Positions 43,540 through 53,880 of a stretch of 64,000 nucleotides of DNA are shown here, one piece after another (position 1 is the stretch's first letter; each line of letters begins with the position of its first letter). Location of the stretch: assembly GCA_037349315.1 (NCBI GenBank), contig JBAIAC010000008.1, positions 37,112,001-37,176,000 of the forward strand. Reading direction: 5' to 3'. The translations under genes were made by a program, and so were the position numbers. The DNA is from Chelydra serpentina (lineage: Eukaryota; Chordata; Testudines; Chelydridae). The notes under the pieces were generated by a model. That model did no database searches and had not been told where the DNA came from. It saw nothing but the letters and a program-made list of their open reading frames with translations.

Positions 43540-46500
43540 GCATGGGAAGTAATAGAGAGCATGGCTGGCTGCTCTTTCCCTGTGTCTGTTTTGTTGGCAT
43601 GGGTCTCTGCATGGATGGACCCATTGGCCATGCCCCTTTCTGCAACCTCAAAATGTCCACATTCCTCCCTACTCCACAACATGGTGTACAGATCTCCATC
43701 ATGTACAAAAGAATGTAGAATCCACTGCATGGGATCTTAGCTGTTCCTCCTCCCCGCCCCCCAGCCCAACAGTCCTACATTTTTTCAAGCTTCCATGAGC
43801 ATTCTAGGTCCCTCAGGATTTGGTACTAGAATAGTAATAATGTGAATAAATGTTTATTTTTAATAGGTTCAACTCCATAGGCTTCTGAGAATTGCATAAC
43901 ATTTATAACAACATAGACAATTTCTAAAAGGCAATAATGCCCAATAACCAATGACGAATTTAAGAAACAGATGGGAAGGGAAAAAGGAAAAGAAAATGCA
44001 CTGTATGATATATATGATTTTAGTGCACAACAAGCTGCTGCCACATAACGAAGCTCTTAATTTTTACCATTTGAACATCTGCCACATAGCTGCATTTACC
44101 TCCCAAGACTCGCAATTCTCATTTTCGGTAAGGATTTATGGTCTTCTATGGTTACTTTCATATTTTCCCCTGAAAGAACCATGGAACAAAGGCAAAAATT
44201 CTGGCTTCTTGAGAATTCAAGTTGTGCCATTTTGTAGAATGAAGAAGCAACATTAACCTTGGCCAGCAGAACATTTTTGACTGCTTATCAACCAGGTATT
44301 TAATGAAAACAGTCTTTTCAGCATTTGCATGCACAAACATCCACAGATTTCTCTTTTAAGAAACAATATCTTATAAATTAGAGTTGGCAAACTTTTTAAA
44401 AAAAAGGCTTCCATAACTTCATGTACAACTTTGTCTGCACAACATTTGTGTGTGCATTTTCAGCATCCTCACCACATATATGACAGAGAGGAAGTATTTG
44501 CATGTACACAAATGGAGACTAAGTCAAAGTCACTTGAATATCCGTTTACAGGATCATGTCCATTTCTCTCCCACCGCAAGACTGCTTTGTTTAGTGTAAT
44601 TTCTAGAAGCTTAAGACATGCTGCTTCTGCTAGTTCTCTTGGGAGACCATTCTACAATTTATTACCTCCCTGTGTTATGAAATCTTTCCTGACATTCATC
44701 CTACATTTCTTTTAATGTTACCCCATTACTCCCCATTTGGACCATCCTAAATAACATCTCTCTCTCTTCTTGCTATTTCTCCATTAACATACTAGTAGAC
44801 AGTTATATCATCCAGTTCACCGCATCTGATTATTATTAAGGTCTTTGGGGAATTTTGCTAAATTCTCTGTAATTATACTGCACCCCAAATTCCTTGATAA
44901 TATTTGTAAAAACTTGGTTTTTTTTAAAGCAAATTCACTCAAAACATAAACTAGGAATGTGGAGTTGGGTTATCGATTAAGTTTACCCTAGGTTTGGGGG
45001 TTTGGGCTTGATGCCCTATCAGATCTAGGATTCAGGTTTAAGTTTCTTTTTGGATCAGATCCAGAATTCATAGGAAAGGTGGGTTCAGATCCAAGGATTT
45101 GATTCTGAACTTTTCCAAAATTTGATGTGACTAAGATCCAATGTTCCGCTTTTAACTCATCTCCAATTAAACTATTAAAGGTATGTTCTGCAACTCTTGC
45201 TTACGTTCAATGGTATTTATTCATACAAGTAATTCCATTGAACTTCCACTGACTTCAAGTAGAACCCTAAGATCAGGCCCCAGTGAACGAAATGAACAGC
45301 TACTCCATGTCACACCATTTCAGAAAAGGAAAAGTGAGGGAAACCAAAATAGGTGTGAAATGATTTCTGACAGATGCACTTGATTGAGTGTGAAAATGAG
45401 CAAGCAAATTACCTAGCTTTTGATCAAATCTGCCATAAATGTAATGGAAAAATTATTTTTCAAACGTATACCAGTTACACAGTTAAGCTGAGAATGTCCA
45501 TGTGGTATTTGAAACAATGGTGTATGGACTAATTGCTCATTTGTTCACTTAGGGCCAAATCCAGTTCCCATAATTAGTTAAGATATACATATTTAGTTCT
45601 TTTATGGGGATACAAGTCTCTCACTCTTGAATATGTTTTCAAATGAAGAGCACCCTCATAGTGTACTCTGCACATTGTATTATTATATAGATACTTAGCT
45701 AAATCGAGACAGGAATGCTTAAGTAGTCTGACCATGTCCTTTATTTAAAGAACCCTCTGCAAAGGTTAGTGTGAAGATATTGTATATGTTGAATAAGGAG
45801 TTGGTTGACACACAAAGGTGAAATTCTCCACTGTGCAGAGACCCAGCACAAGCCCAATGTACCACTTAAGCCCTATTTTGATGACTTAAGCGGGGCTTAA
45901 TTGTACCTAGACTTTGGACTGATCCTCTGAACTGGGAGAAATTTCACCTCCAAATGATTAAGTATATGCATTGGTATAGGTATGGGTTAAACCATAGGTG
46001 CCAGAAGCGTGGATATGGGCATGTAACTTGCAATTAGACTGGCAAAAATTCAAAGGACAGGATACTATATAACTTTTACTGCTCTCCTAGCCTGCAGAGA
46101 TCAGCAGAAATTTTTCTTATATGCATTTTTTTCAAAAGGGCAGAATTTCGCTCTTAGTAAGGTAGGTAACATAAGCAGAATAGACTATGGCTTGAAATCT
46201 GATGTGACATTTCTTGAGCTGCTCTTACTTTTTAAGTACTTGTGGTTTGATTCTGAATAGCACGTCTCTCATATTCAGTAGCAGACAAATTAAATTCTTC
46301 ATCACCCCATCTTTAATCTAATAATTTATATAATTGTAAAGCTAACATTTAATGAGGGAGGTTAACGTTAAAGTATCATATACCAGAGAGTTCTACAAAT
46401 CCCTTTTGCACAGCTTTGAAGAACAGTATCTCTTGCTTCTTTTGTAATTAATATCAAAACACTTTTGCTAACTTCCTCATAGTTGTAAAGCAGATGACGT

Positions 46501-47092
46501 GTCCCTGAGTATTCCTCACAGAGAAAAATTAGTGGCCCCCATCTTTTATAAACTTTGTAATATTCCCAGGTTATGCTGCAGTCTGAAAATACTGTAGAAT
46601 GAAAATTCACCAGTGACAAAGCAGTGTTTTTAAAATGGCAGGAGTTGAGAGTAAGTTGGAGGAATAAAAGAATAGTAATCAAAAATAGAGGAGGAGGATG
46701 GTACGATGGAAAAATAAAGATGACTCATTTCAGTGGGGATAGAAATTTATATTAGCTTGTTCAGAGAAAAAAAGTTACAAGAAACAAAGTATTAAACAGT
46801 CAAAAGTATTCTGCTAAGGGATATTTCATAGAAGTGATTCCTCTAGAGGGAATGAAAGCAAAGCAGCCTTTCCATGCTAGCAGAGACAGTGTAAGCTAAA
46901 ATATTCTTGGGGTAGAGAGTTACTTCAGTACTGTAGCCTCCTCATATCTAGGGACATGAGGTATTTAGGAAGTTTCATCTTGCCTTGTTTAATTTCATAT
47001 GTTTTTTTGACAACAAAGCTCTTAGCTAATGGTATGAAGAAGATCACCAGCGGAGATCAAACTGGAGGTGGAAGAAAGAAGTAAAAGATAAA
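43540..47092. other. Non-genic; one probable old CR1-like fragment
   Basis: The portion 44640-44790 is listed separately. A 45000-45130 stretch repeats 'GATCAGATCCAGAATTC'-like text and may be a low-order repeat. The rest is AT-rich with no gene I can support. Confidence 0.45.
44640..44790 (-). repeat. Probable old CR1-like fragment
   Basis: The plus text 'GGGAGACCATTCTACAATTTATTACC', 'TGAAATCTTTCCTGACATTCATCCTACATTTC' and 'CATTACTCC' parallels the reverse complement of the CR1 C-terminal coding region (compare 39060-39165). Diverged; borders uncertain. Confidence 0.4.
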
Positions 47093-47476
47093 TTTAGTAT
47101 CAGTTTCAGAGTGGTAGCCGTGTTAGTCTTTATCAGCAAAACCAACGAGGAGTCCTTGTGGCACTTTAGAGACTAACAAATTTATTTCGGCATAAGCTTT
47201 CATGGGCTAAAACCCACTTCATCAGATGCATGGAGTGAACATACAGTAGGGAGGTATAAATACAAGCATATGAAAAAATGGGACTTGCCTTACTAAGTGG
47301 GGGGTCAGTGCTAACGAGCCAATTCAATTTAAGTTGGAAGTAGACAATTCTCAACAGTTGACAAGGAGTGGAAATCACTTTTGTAGTGTTAATGAGGCCA
47401 ATGTAAACAAGGTGGCCCATTTTAAACAGCTGACAAGAAGGTGTGAGTATTTAGCAAGGGGAAATTAGTTTTTGTA

Positions 47477-47523
47477 AAAACAACGAGGAGTACTTGTGGC
47501 ACCTTAGAGACTAACAAATTGAT
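47477..47523 (-). repeat. Tiny 3'-end Penelope fragment nested in the minus copy
   Basis: These 47 bases are the extreme 3' part (AACGAGGAGTACTTGTGGCACC on plus) of the same element, but sit where the stop codon of the minus copy should continue into coding sequence. TTAGTTTTTGTA (47465-47476) and TTAGTTTCTGTA (47524-47535) flank it, an 11/12 match. It looks like a very short 5'-truncated copy inserted with its own 12-bp TSD. Confidence 0.65.
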
Positions 47524-47535
47524 TTAGTTTCTGTA

Positions 47536-47690
47536 GTGACCCATCCAATCCATCTGTATTCAGGCGTAATTTGATGGTTTCCAGTTTGCAAATTAATTCC
47601 AATTCTGCAGTTTCTCATTGTAATCTGGGTTTGAAGTTTTTTTGTTAAAGAACTGCCATTTTAAAAACTGTTATTGAGTGACCAACTTGT
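47536..47690 (-). pseudogene. C-terminal end of Penelope GIY-YIG endonuclease
   Basis: Translated on minus it gives 'VGHSITVFKMAVL', a stop, 'QKNFKPRLQ' and 'ETAELELICKLETIKLRLN', the same order as the better preserved copy at 58480-58666 ('PGHSIRDLKVAIL', 'QKNFKNRLQRETAELELIC'). It has in-frame stops and is not functional. Confidence 0.75.
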
Positions 47691-47925
47691 CAACTGTTGA
47701 GAATTGCTTGCTTCCAACTTAAATTGAATTGGCTCGTTAGCACTGACCACCCACACTTGGTAAGGCAACTCCCATCTTTTCACATGCTGTGTATTTATAC
47801 CTCCCTACTGTATGTTCCACTCCATTCACCTGATGAAGTGGGTTTAGCCCATGAAAGCTTATGCCCAAATAAATTTGTTAGTCTCTAAAGTGCCACAAGG
47901 ACTCTTCGTTGTTTTAGTATCAGTT

Positions 47926-50900
47926 GTAGCACCTGATTTATCCTTTTTTCTCTCCTTTTGGAGGTATTAGTTCCCTTGCTGTGTGCTTTCTGTTAACAGG
48001 CATTCAGAGAATTAAATAAGGTGCATGCTAGAGATGGAATTCAAATAATAAATCAGATAATAGGATAAGCCATTTTTTAGCCTAAAGGTTGAACATGACA
48101 TTGACCATGCCACCTCTATATAAATGTCACTATATCTGTCAGATTTTTGTGATAGCATTGAATTTTTATTATGTTACTCATTTTTGTGAATTAGCAGAGA
48201 TATGTAAGTTTTTAAAGTATGACTACCTCGATTCCAGGGGATTATTGATCTAAATGTAAAACAAACAAACAAAATCAGTACGGTAGGTACCTGCTAAAAC
48301 CAGGCTTATATGGCCATTTCATTATAAAGAAAGCCAATGGAAATGGAAACCTCAGTTTCTGTCTTCCAGAAGTCTGGCTGATAACTGATATGATTAAAAA
48401 GATCTTACAGTGGGCCAATTTTTTCAAACTTTTGCTGGTATAAATCTGTGCAGATGCACTGAAGTCAAGAAGAAAATAATATGGTCCATTATTTTTTATT
48501 ACAACAGAGAAATAAATGGATGCTGAAAAACCAGCAACATTTATAAGACAGAAAAACAAAATAGCATTTCAGATTCCCAGGTTAGTGAATGGATAAATAC
48601 ATTTCTGTTGCTTTTACATTCCAGAAACTATACACTTCATCATTCTGTTCCAGCATTGGAAGAAATAATTTTATTACTTATGGGCAGAAAACCTCTGAAT
48701 AAACTGCAGCCTACACTTGATCATATGTGAGTCTAGGTAGATATGAAGTAGTAATCCACTTTTAAAAGTCATAAAAATCAAAATTATGCCCCCATAGACT
48801 GAACTGCAGGGCCACGGTATTTTCACCCATTTGGCACTTATTCTGTCCAGTGAGACTTCCAGCAAGGATGCTTCCCTTCCCATTTTAGTCGATTCCTTTC
48901 TAACTAAACCCACCCCAACCAAAAAAATAATTATGGAACTGACAATACATTTGCCACCATCCTACTATTCATTCCGCTTGTGTGTTCTACCCCATGCTAT
49001 GTCTGTATTGTTTATTTTGATTGTAAGCACTTTGGGACATGGGCTGTCTCCTGTCCTGTGTTTGTATGGTGCCTAGCACAATGGATCCCTGTTCTTCGTT
49101 GGCCCCTCGGCACAGCTATAAAAACATGATTAATAATAGTGATGGTGGGGGTGTTGTGTGATGTGATGTGTTCATGAAGTACTAAATAGGAACTACCAAC
49201 TCATTTTACACAGTCATCAAATGGTAAATTGCTTTCAGGCACTGCAGATCAGGGCTAGAATGATTAAGACAATGATTCAAAGCTGCAATAGCCCATTACT
49301 ATTCTTCTGAGTTATCCTCTCACTATCTATTTCTTGATGGCAACACAGGTTACTTTCATCTACATCAGCTTTACCTAAATCTGTCATTTCCTTACTCCTC
49401 ACTCACGATAGTTGGCCTTCTTGGCAAACAGACTGTTGCCTCTGTTATCTGTAAGGAATGAAACTGGCTATCCTGGTTCAACAGGAGCAAACTGGAGAAG
49501 GAAAGGTTTGTCACTTTTGCTCTGGATGCAAGACAGGATCTAAGGAAATAACATGAGCCTCACAGGAAAAAGAACAGAAAAAAATCAGTGATGGAGTAAT
49601 CTCATTAGCAATGCCCATTGGTAGAGGGATCATAGAGATTTTCGGATCCTCTTCTATTCTGTTGAACTATTGTGCAGCTAAAGGTTGAAAGGCTGTTCAT
49701 TAAATAGCCTTGTTCCATTATTGCCTTAGGATTGGTAGGTTGCAAGCTGCTCTATTTGTGAGCTCTCCCATACAGTTTCACAGCAATTTTCCTGTGACAG
49801 CTGAAAATGGTCTGTGAAAGTATTTCCCCCCCCACACACACTATTTTAGCATTTTCTGCTGATGTGACATATTGCGTTTGACGTCCCTTGCTACATAACA
49901 TCATAATGTCATGGGCATTGACTTCACATTGCAGAAAAAATGTGGAAGTTTGCAGTTGTTTACTTGCTGTGGGTGTTGGATGGAAAATCTCAGCTGGGGT
50001 AATTCACTCTGTTAGCTGTGGCTCACATTTAATCTGAAATGCTTTATGCAGCTGTGATGGCAATACTTCAGCCAAGGGAGATTCAGACTTTCCTAGTTTG
50101 AAATGAAATAATTCATTTCTGAAAATATTATAATATGAAGAACTGATGTAACCTTCATTAACAGGTTTTTGGTATGTATTTTCTGGGGTGGAGGAGGGGA
50201 TCCCTGAACCAATTTGCAAAATCCTCACTTTATAAAATCCATGTGGGAGCTCACACCTTAAGAAAGGTGCTGAAATCAGTAGCAGTATGGGAATCTTTCT
50301 GCTGTGCAGCCCTGTTCTAATTCAGTGCTGACAAATGTGTTCAACATATTTCCATATTGTCCTATATTTAGTGATTCTCTGTAGTATTTGCAGCCAGTCG
50401 ATGTTTGCCTTTAGATTTGCTGTGCAGAAAAGAGAGGAAAATATGCAAATCATAAGCCGTGAGAGAAAAAAATCATTATTTTAAAGCAGATTTTGTTAAT
50501 GGAACATTCAGATTTTTATACCGGCACTGGAGCAAATTATAAGGGTGTAGTACAGTAAGATACTCCTTTCCTCAGCGATTCGTCCCCCCCCCCCCCAAAC
50601 TGAACCCTCCTTCTATATATGTTTGACATTTTAATTAATAAAGCTAGTAACTGAATACTATTTAAAGATCTCCTACATGTCCCCCTGGGCGTTCAGTTCT
50701 CTGTCATGGTGAATCAGCATGTATAGAAACATTTCTGCCTCTGACAAGCATTGTCATTGGAGATAGTGCTGATTCAGCAGGATCCGAGGTGAAGCCTAGC
50801 AGCCTCAGTAGGGAACCATTCACATCCAAATCCAATATTTCCAGATGCATTGAGTTACCATAATGACTTGGGCATTTGGCTAAGCTGCTTCCCATCCAAA

Positions 50901-51325
50901 ATGCAAAGGGTAAGTCTTAATTCTGAATACCCATCTTCCAAACCCAGACATTGATAGGACTTGCAGTGTGTGTAACGATTCTATCCTCAAAATGAAGGGC
51001 TGTGCTCTAAGTACTTTAAGAATCAATATGTTTTGTTAGTGTATCAGGGAGAGAGATGGGGCTGCTCTGAAAGAATCACAAGGGTGTTGCGGATATTGAA
51101 CAGGTCTTTATTAATGTAGAAATCAATGGGTATAAAAGAACAGATTAATAAAAACATGAAAAATGTATTGACATGGTGATAACGGTGATAATTAAGATTA
51201 TCCATCAGCACTGAAAGGACTCCTCACATTCCCGTAGCTCAGTGGATACACTCTAGCCTTATGATGTATAAGTTCAAAAGAGGGCAAGCTGGTAAAAATA
51301 AGATTATTCCATTTCTTAGTATCAG
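47926..51325. other. Non-genic; one old repeat; C tract at 50584
   Basis: An old SINE-like repeat lies at 48965-49130. A pure run of about 13 C lies at 50584-50596. Nothing else is recognisable: no exon, RNA or bounded transposon. Confidence 0.45.
48965..49130 (+). repeat. Old SINE/LINE-tail-like repeat
   Basis: The order 'GATTGTAAGCACTTTGGGACATGGGCTGTCTC', 'TGTGTTTGTATGGTGCCTAGCACAATGGATCCCTG', 'GGCACAGCTATAAAA' follows a widespread amniote repeat ('tgtaagctctttggggcagggactgtct...gtacagcgcctagcacaatgggg'). It overlaps in content with the family at 9575. Name uncertain. Confidence 0.55.
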
Positions 51326-51400
51326 AGAATCATAGAAATCTAGGTCTGGAAGGGACCTCAAGAAGTCATTTAGTCTCATCCCCCTGTGGTCCTCTAACTG
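51326..51400 (-). repeat. CR1 3' tail fragment
   Basis: AGAATCATAGAAATCTAGG then 'CTGGAAGGGACCTCAAGAAGTCATTTAG' on plus is the reverse of a CR1 3' end. Only about 75 bases remain. Confidence 0.8.
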
Positions 51401-51530
51401 ATAACTCTGTTATGTGGCATATATATTATAGAAGCTGGGCTTGCATATCTTGGTCTATCAGTTCTCCCATTAAACGTGTTAGTTAGCTTACAGTTATATA
51501 AGTAATCAGTGGGAGTTTGTGTGTAAGAAG

Positions 51531-51720
51531 TAGAGATGGACAAATACCAGAGTGAGAAAATTGTTTTATAAGCATTTCAGAGAATTAGGAAATACATTTT
51601 GATTTGTCCTCTCTTTGTGTTTGCTTTTCACAAACATTCATATGAATGGAGTTTTGCTTATATGAATTTTCACCAAAAAATGAATTTCAGGCCCATCATC
51701 AAAATTAGTTTTGTGATGAA
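51531..51720. repeat. Possible partial hAT-type MITE
   Basis: It starts TAGAGATGGACAAATACCAGAG, a hAT-like end seen in the 12217/34720 group, and continues with 'TTTTCACAAACATTC' and 'AATTTTCACCAAAAAATG' text. The right end and TSD are not found. Confidence 0.35.
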
Positions 51721-52183
51721 AGCTGAAGTAGCATGCTGGACATCTGTCATTTAATTTATTGGCCTTATTTATTGGGGGTGATTAGTGAAAAAAACAATAC
51801 ACTTAGCTCACAGGCTTGTGGCAGCCATAGTAGGTGTCCTCAGACCCTTTGGGGAGAACTAGTGGAATTGGTATAATATGGAGTGTGATTTGCTGGGATG
51901 ATGAATTCTTGGTTGTGAGAAGGATGTAAACAGGGTCCGAATGAGCTCCCTGCTGATATCTAGTGATGAACTTAGGGGGGAAAGATTTCAGACATGCTTA
52001 CTTTACCTAGGTATGCAGCAGATGGAGCTGCTTTGCCAAAATAACCAATTTTGGCTTATTTGGGGCTACAAATCACAGTAGTATTTGAATGCAGGAGTAA
52101 TAGACTGTTGTTATCCTTATTGTATGAGTAAAGGACAACAGAACTGAGCTTAGCGTGCCCTGATTGAGGGGTTCACCCTAAAC
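51721..52183. other. Non-genic spacer
   Basis: Unassigned AT-rich sequence. It ends in CCCTAAAC, a possible left duplication of the element that follows. Confidence 0.4.
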
Positions 52184-52354
52184 CAGTGGAGACGCAGCCA
52201 GGCTGGGAGCCAGAGCAGGACTGCGGGCAGAACGTGGCTGGGTGGTGCTCCCTCCCTGCCCCCTTGTGGGGGCTGGCCTGAGACCCCCTGGACTCCTCTG
52301 AATGTTTCTCCATGCCCCCCTAGAAAGGCGCACCCCACAGTTTGGGGACCACTG
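52184..52354. repeat. Small hAT-type MITE (171 bp)
   Basis: The right end, reversed, reads CAGTGGTCCCCAAACTGTGGGG, a classical hAT terminus. The left starts CAGTGGAGACG. Flanks CCCTAAAC and CCCAAACT are similar but not identical, so the TSD is degraded. The GC-rich interior with 'CCCCCTAG' matches the family. Confidence 0.6.
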
Positions 52355-52475
52355 CCCAAACTACTGACCACTAAACTGAATCTCTCTTGCTAAGCAGGGG
52401 ATAGGGGGATGCCAAAGCTCAGTAAAGATGAGATTGGGTGGGAACAGTGATGTGGACTTTGCCTAAAGAGTCCTA

Positions 52476-52755
52476 GGCTTGGTCCACACTGGGGGGGGTG
52501 TCGATCTAAGATACGCAACTTCAGCTACGAGAATAACGTAGCTGAAGTCGATGTATCTTAGATCGAATTAAAATTACTTACTACGGGTCCACGCGGCGCA
52601 GGCTTGCTCCCCCGTTGACTCCGCTTACTCCTCGCGCCGAGCTGGAGTTCCGGAGTTGACGGGGAGCGCTTCTGGGATCTACATGAGACGCGATAAATTG
52701 ATCCCAGAAAATCGATCGCTACCCGCCGAATCGGGCGGGTAGTGTGGACGTACCC
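52476..52755. mobile_element. Harbinger-type MITE with two hairpins (280 bp)
   Basis: The ends GGCTTGGTCCACACT (left) and, reversed, GGGTACGTCCACACTACC (right) flank two strong hairpins: a CGATCTAAGATACG.../...GTATCTTAGATCG stem near 52502-52565, and CTACCCGCC/GGCGGGTAG near the right end. CTA lies on both sides (52473-52475, 52756-52758), a 3-bp duplication. The right end differs from the left end of the autonomous element at 25057 by one base over 17. The same MITE occurs in opposite orientation at 62562. Confidence 0.82.
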
Positions 52756-52811
52756 CTAGACACCATTTGACCTGCCTTTCTCCAGTATTTAATGACAGTG
52801 TTTAATGACAG

Positions 52812-53092
52812 ATGCATAGTCAACCCGTGGAACTCTTTTCCAGGGGATGTTGTGAAAGCCAAGACTATAACAGGGTTAAAAAAAGAACTAGATAAATTCA
52901 GTGGCTATTAAGGATGATGTTCCTAGCCTCTGTCAGAAGCTGGGAATGGGTGACAGGGGTTGGATCATTTGATGATTATCTGTTCTGTTCATTCCCTCTG
53001 AAGCACCTGGCAGTGGCCACTGTCAGAAGACAGGATAATGGGCTAGATTGAACCTTTAGTCTGAACCAATATGGTCATTCTTAAGTTCTTAT
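52812..53092 (+). repeat. CR1 3' fragment (TTCTTATG subfamily)
   Basis: From 'GTCAACCCGTGGAACTC' (WNSLP codons) through 'GTTAAAAAAAGAACTAGATAAATTC' to 'CACCTGGCAGTGGCCACTGTCAGAAGACAGGATAATGGGCTAGATTGAACC' (outline) and the final TTCTTATG. Same subfamily as 33485-33662. The next element starts immediately after this tail. Confidence 0.88.
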
Positions 53093-53880
53093 GTAAAGCT
53101 GATTAGACTCAACTGAGATTCCTTGTTTCTGGTTGGTGATTTCTGGTGCTGACATCACAGCTGAGCTGCTCTAAGAGCTAAGTCTTAGAGTGTGTGTGGG
53201 GACAGTGCAAGACGACACAGAGACTACAGTGGCTGTGAGGTTCTCCACTACGCTTTGAAATCATTAAGAGCTGGGTTAAGTGGTGAAACCTCAGAACATG
53301 ATATCACTGGGGCAGCAAACAGCTGTGGCCAGTGTCAGCAGATAGCATCAGCAGAGAGACAGTGGCAGTTGCAGAAGCATTGATTGATGCTTCTCCCTGC
53401 CCTTATAGGTGAAAGGTGAACTCTGTGAATGCACCTCTCAACTCTGGGTCTTTGCTAACCAAGAACAGCCAACGGTGAGTGGGGTGCAGTAGAGAGAGAG
53501 GGGAGTGATGTGTTAAAGGGACATTTGTTCATCAGACTTTCCCACTACAAGGTGGAAAACTGAGGCAAAGGACACTGGCCAATGCACTGTGGGAATGGGT
53601 TTGCTTATGGTCACATGCTTTAGAATGTGGTTATGTTGTTTTCCCAAATTAATACTTGGCTCCCTCTCCCTTTCATTAAAAGTTCTCTCTTGTTATACAC
53701 AGATTCAGTGCTTGCCACTGGGGAAGTATTGCCTTGTCTAGGTGCCCAGCAGTAGTGTTAAGTTTTCCCAGGTTACTGGGTGATGGCTCGAGTCCGTCCT
53801 GTTTTGTATCATTAAGAGGAACCCATAGATATTGAACCTGGCCCTTGTTGCTACCAACTCCACTTGGCAGAAGGCTTACA
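53093..53880 (+). repeat. Probable LTR remnant, plus strand
   Basis: The right part has 'CATTAAAAGTTCTCTCTTGTTATACACAGATTCAGTGCTTGCC', an R/U5-like arrangement (poly(A) signal then a short GT-rich part), and ends GGCAGAAGGCTTACA with the CA terminus expected of an LTR. The left limit is not certain: TGTAAAGC at 53092 would pair with CTTACA, but no matching duplication flanks it. No internal retroelement genes are nearby. Confidence 0.4.

Larger units (their letters stand above)
47106..47912. mobile_element. Head-to-head pair of Penelope-like element copies with 13-bp TSD
   Basis: TTTAGTATCAGTT occurs at 47093-47105 and again at 47913-47925, bracketing the whole insertion. Inside, a minus copy (3' UTR 47106-47476, coding end 47524-47690) meets a plus copy (3' UTR 47691-47912) at their truncated 5' ends. 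Both copies contain the same 3' UTR ('ATGAAGTGGGTTTAGCCCATGAAAGC', 'ATTTGTTAGTCTCTAAAGTGCC'), so this is a two-copy inverted structure and not one copy with an inverted segment. Penelope-like elements are known for inverted and partial-tandem arrangements. Here one TSD for the pair argues for one insertion event. Confidence 0.88.

Noticed and set aside
43164..43708. Protein-coding exon or CpG-island promoter
   Set aside because: The GC-rich part coincides with a hAT MITE bounded by perfect 8-bp duplications; the frames are low-complexity.
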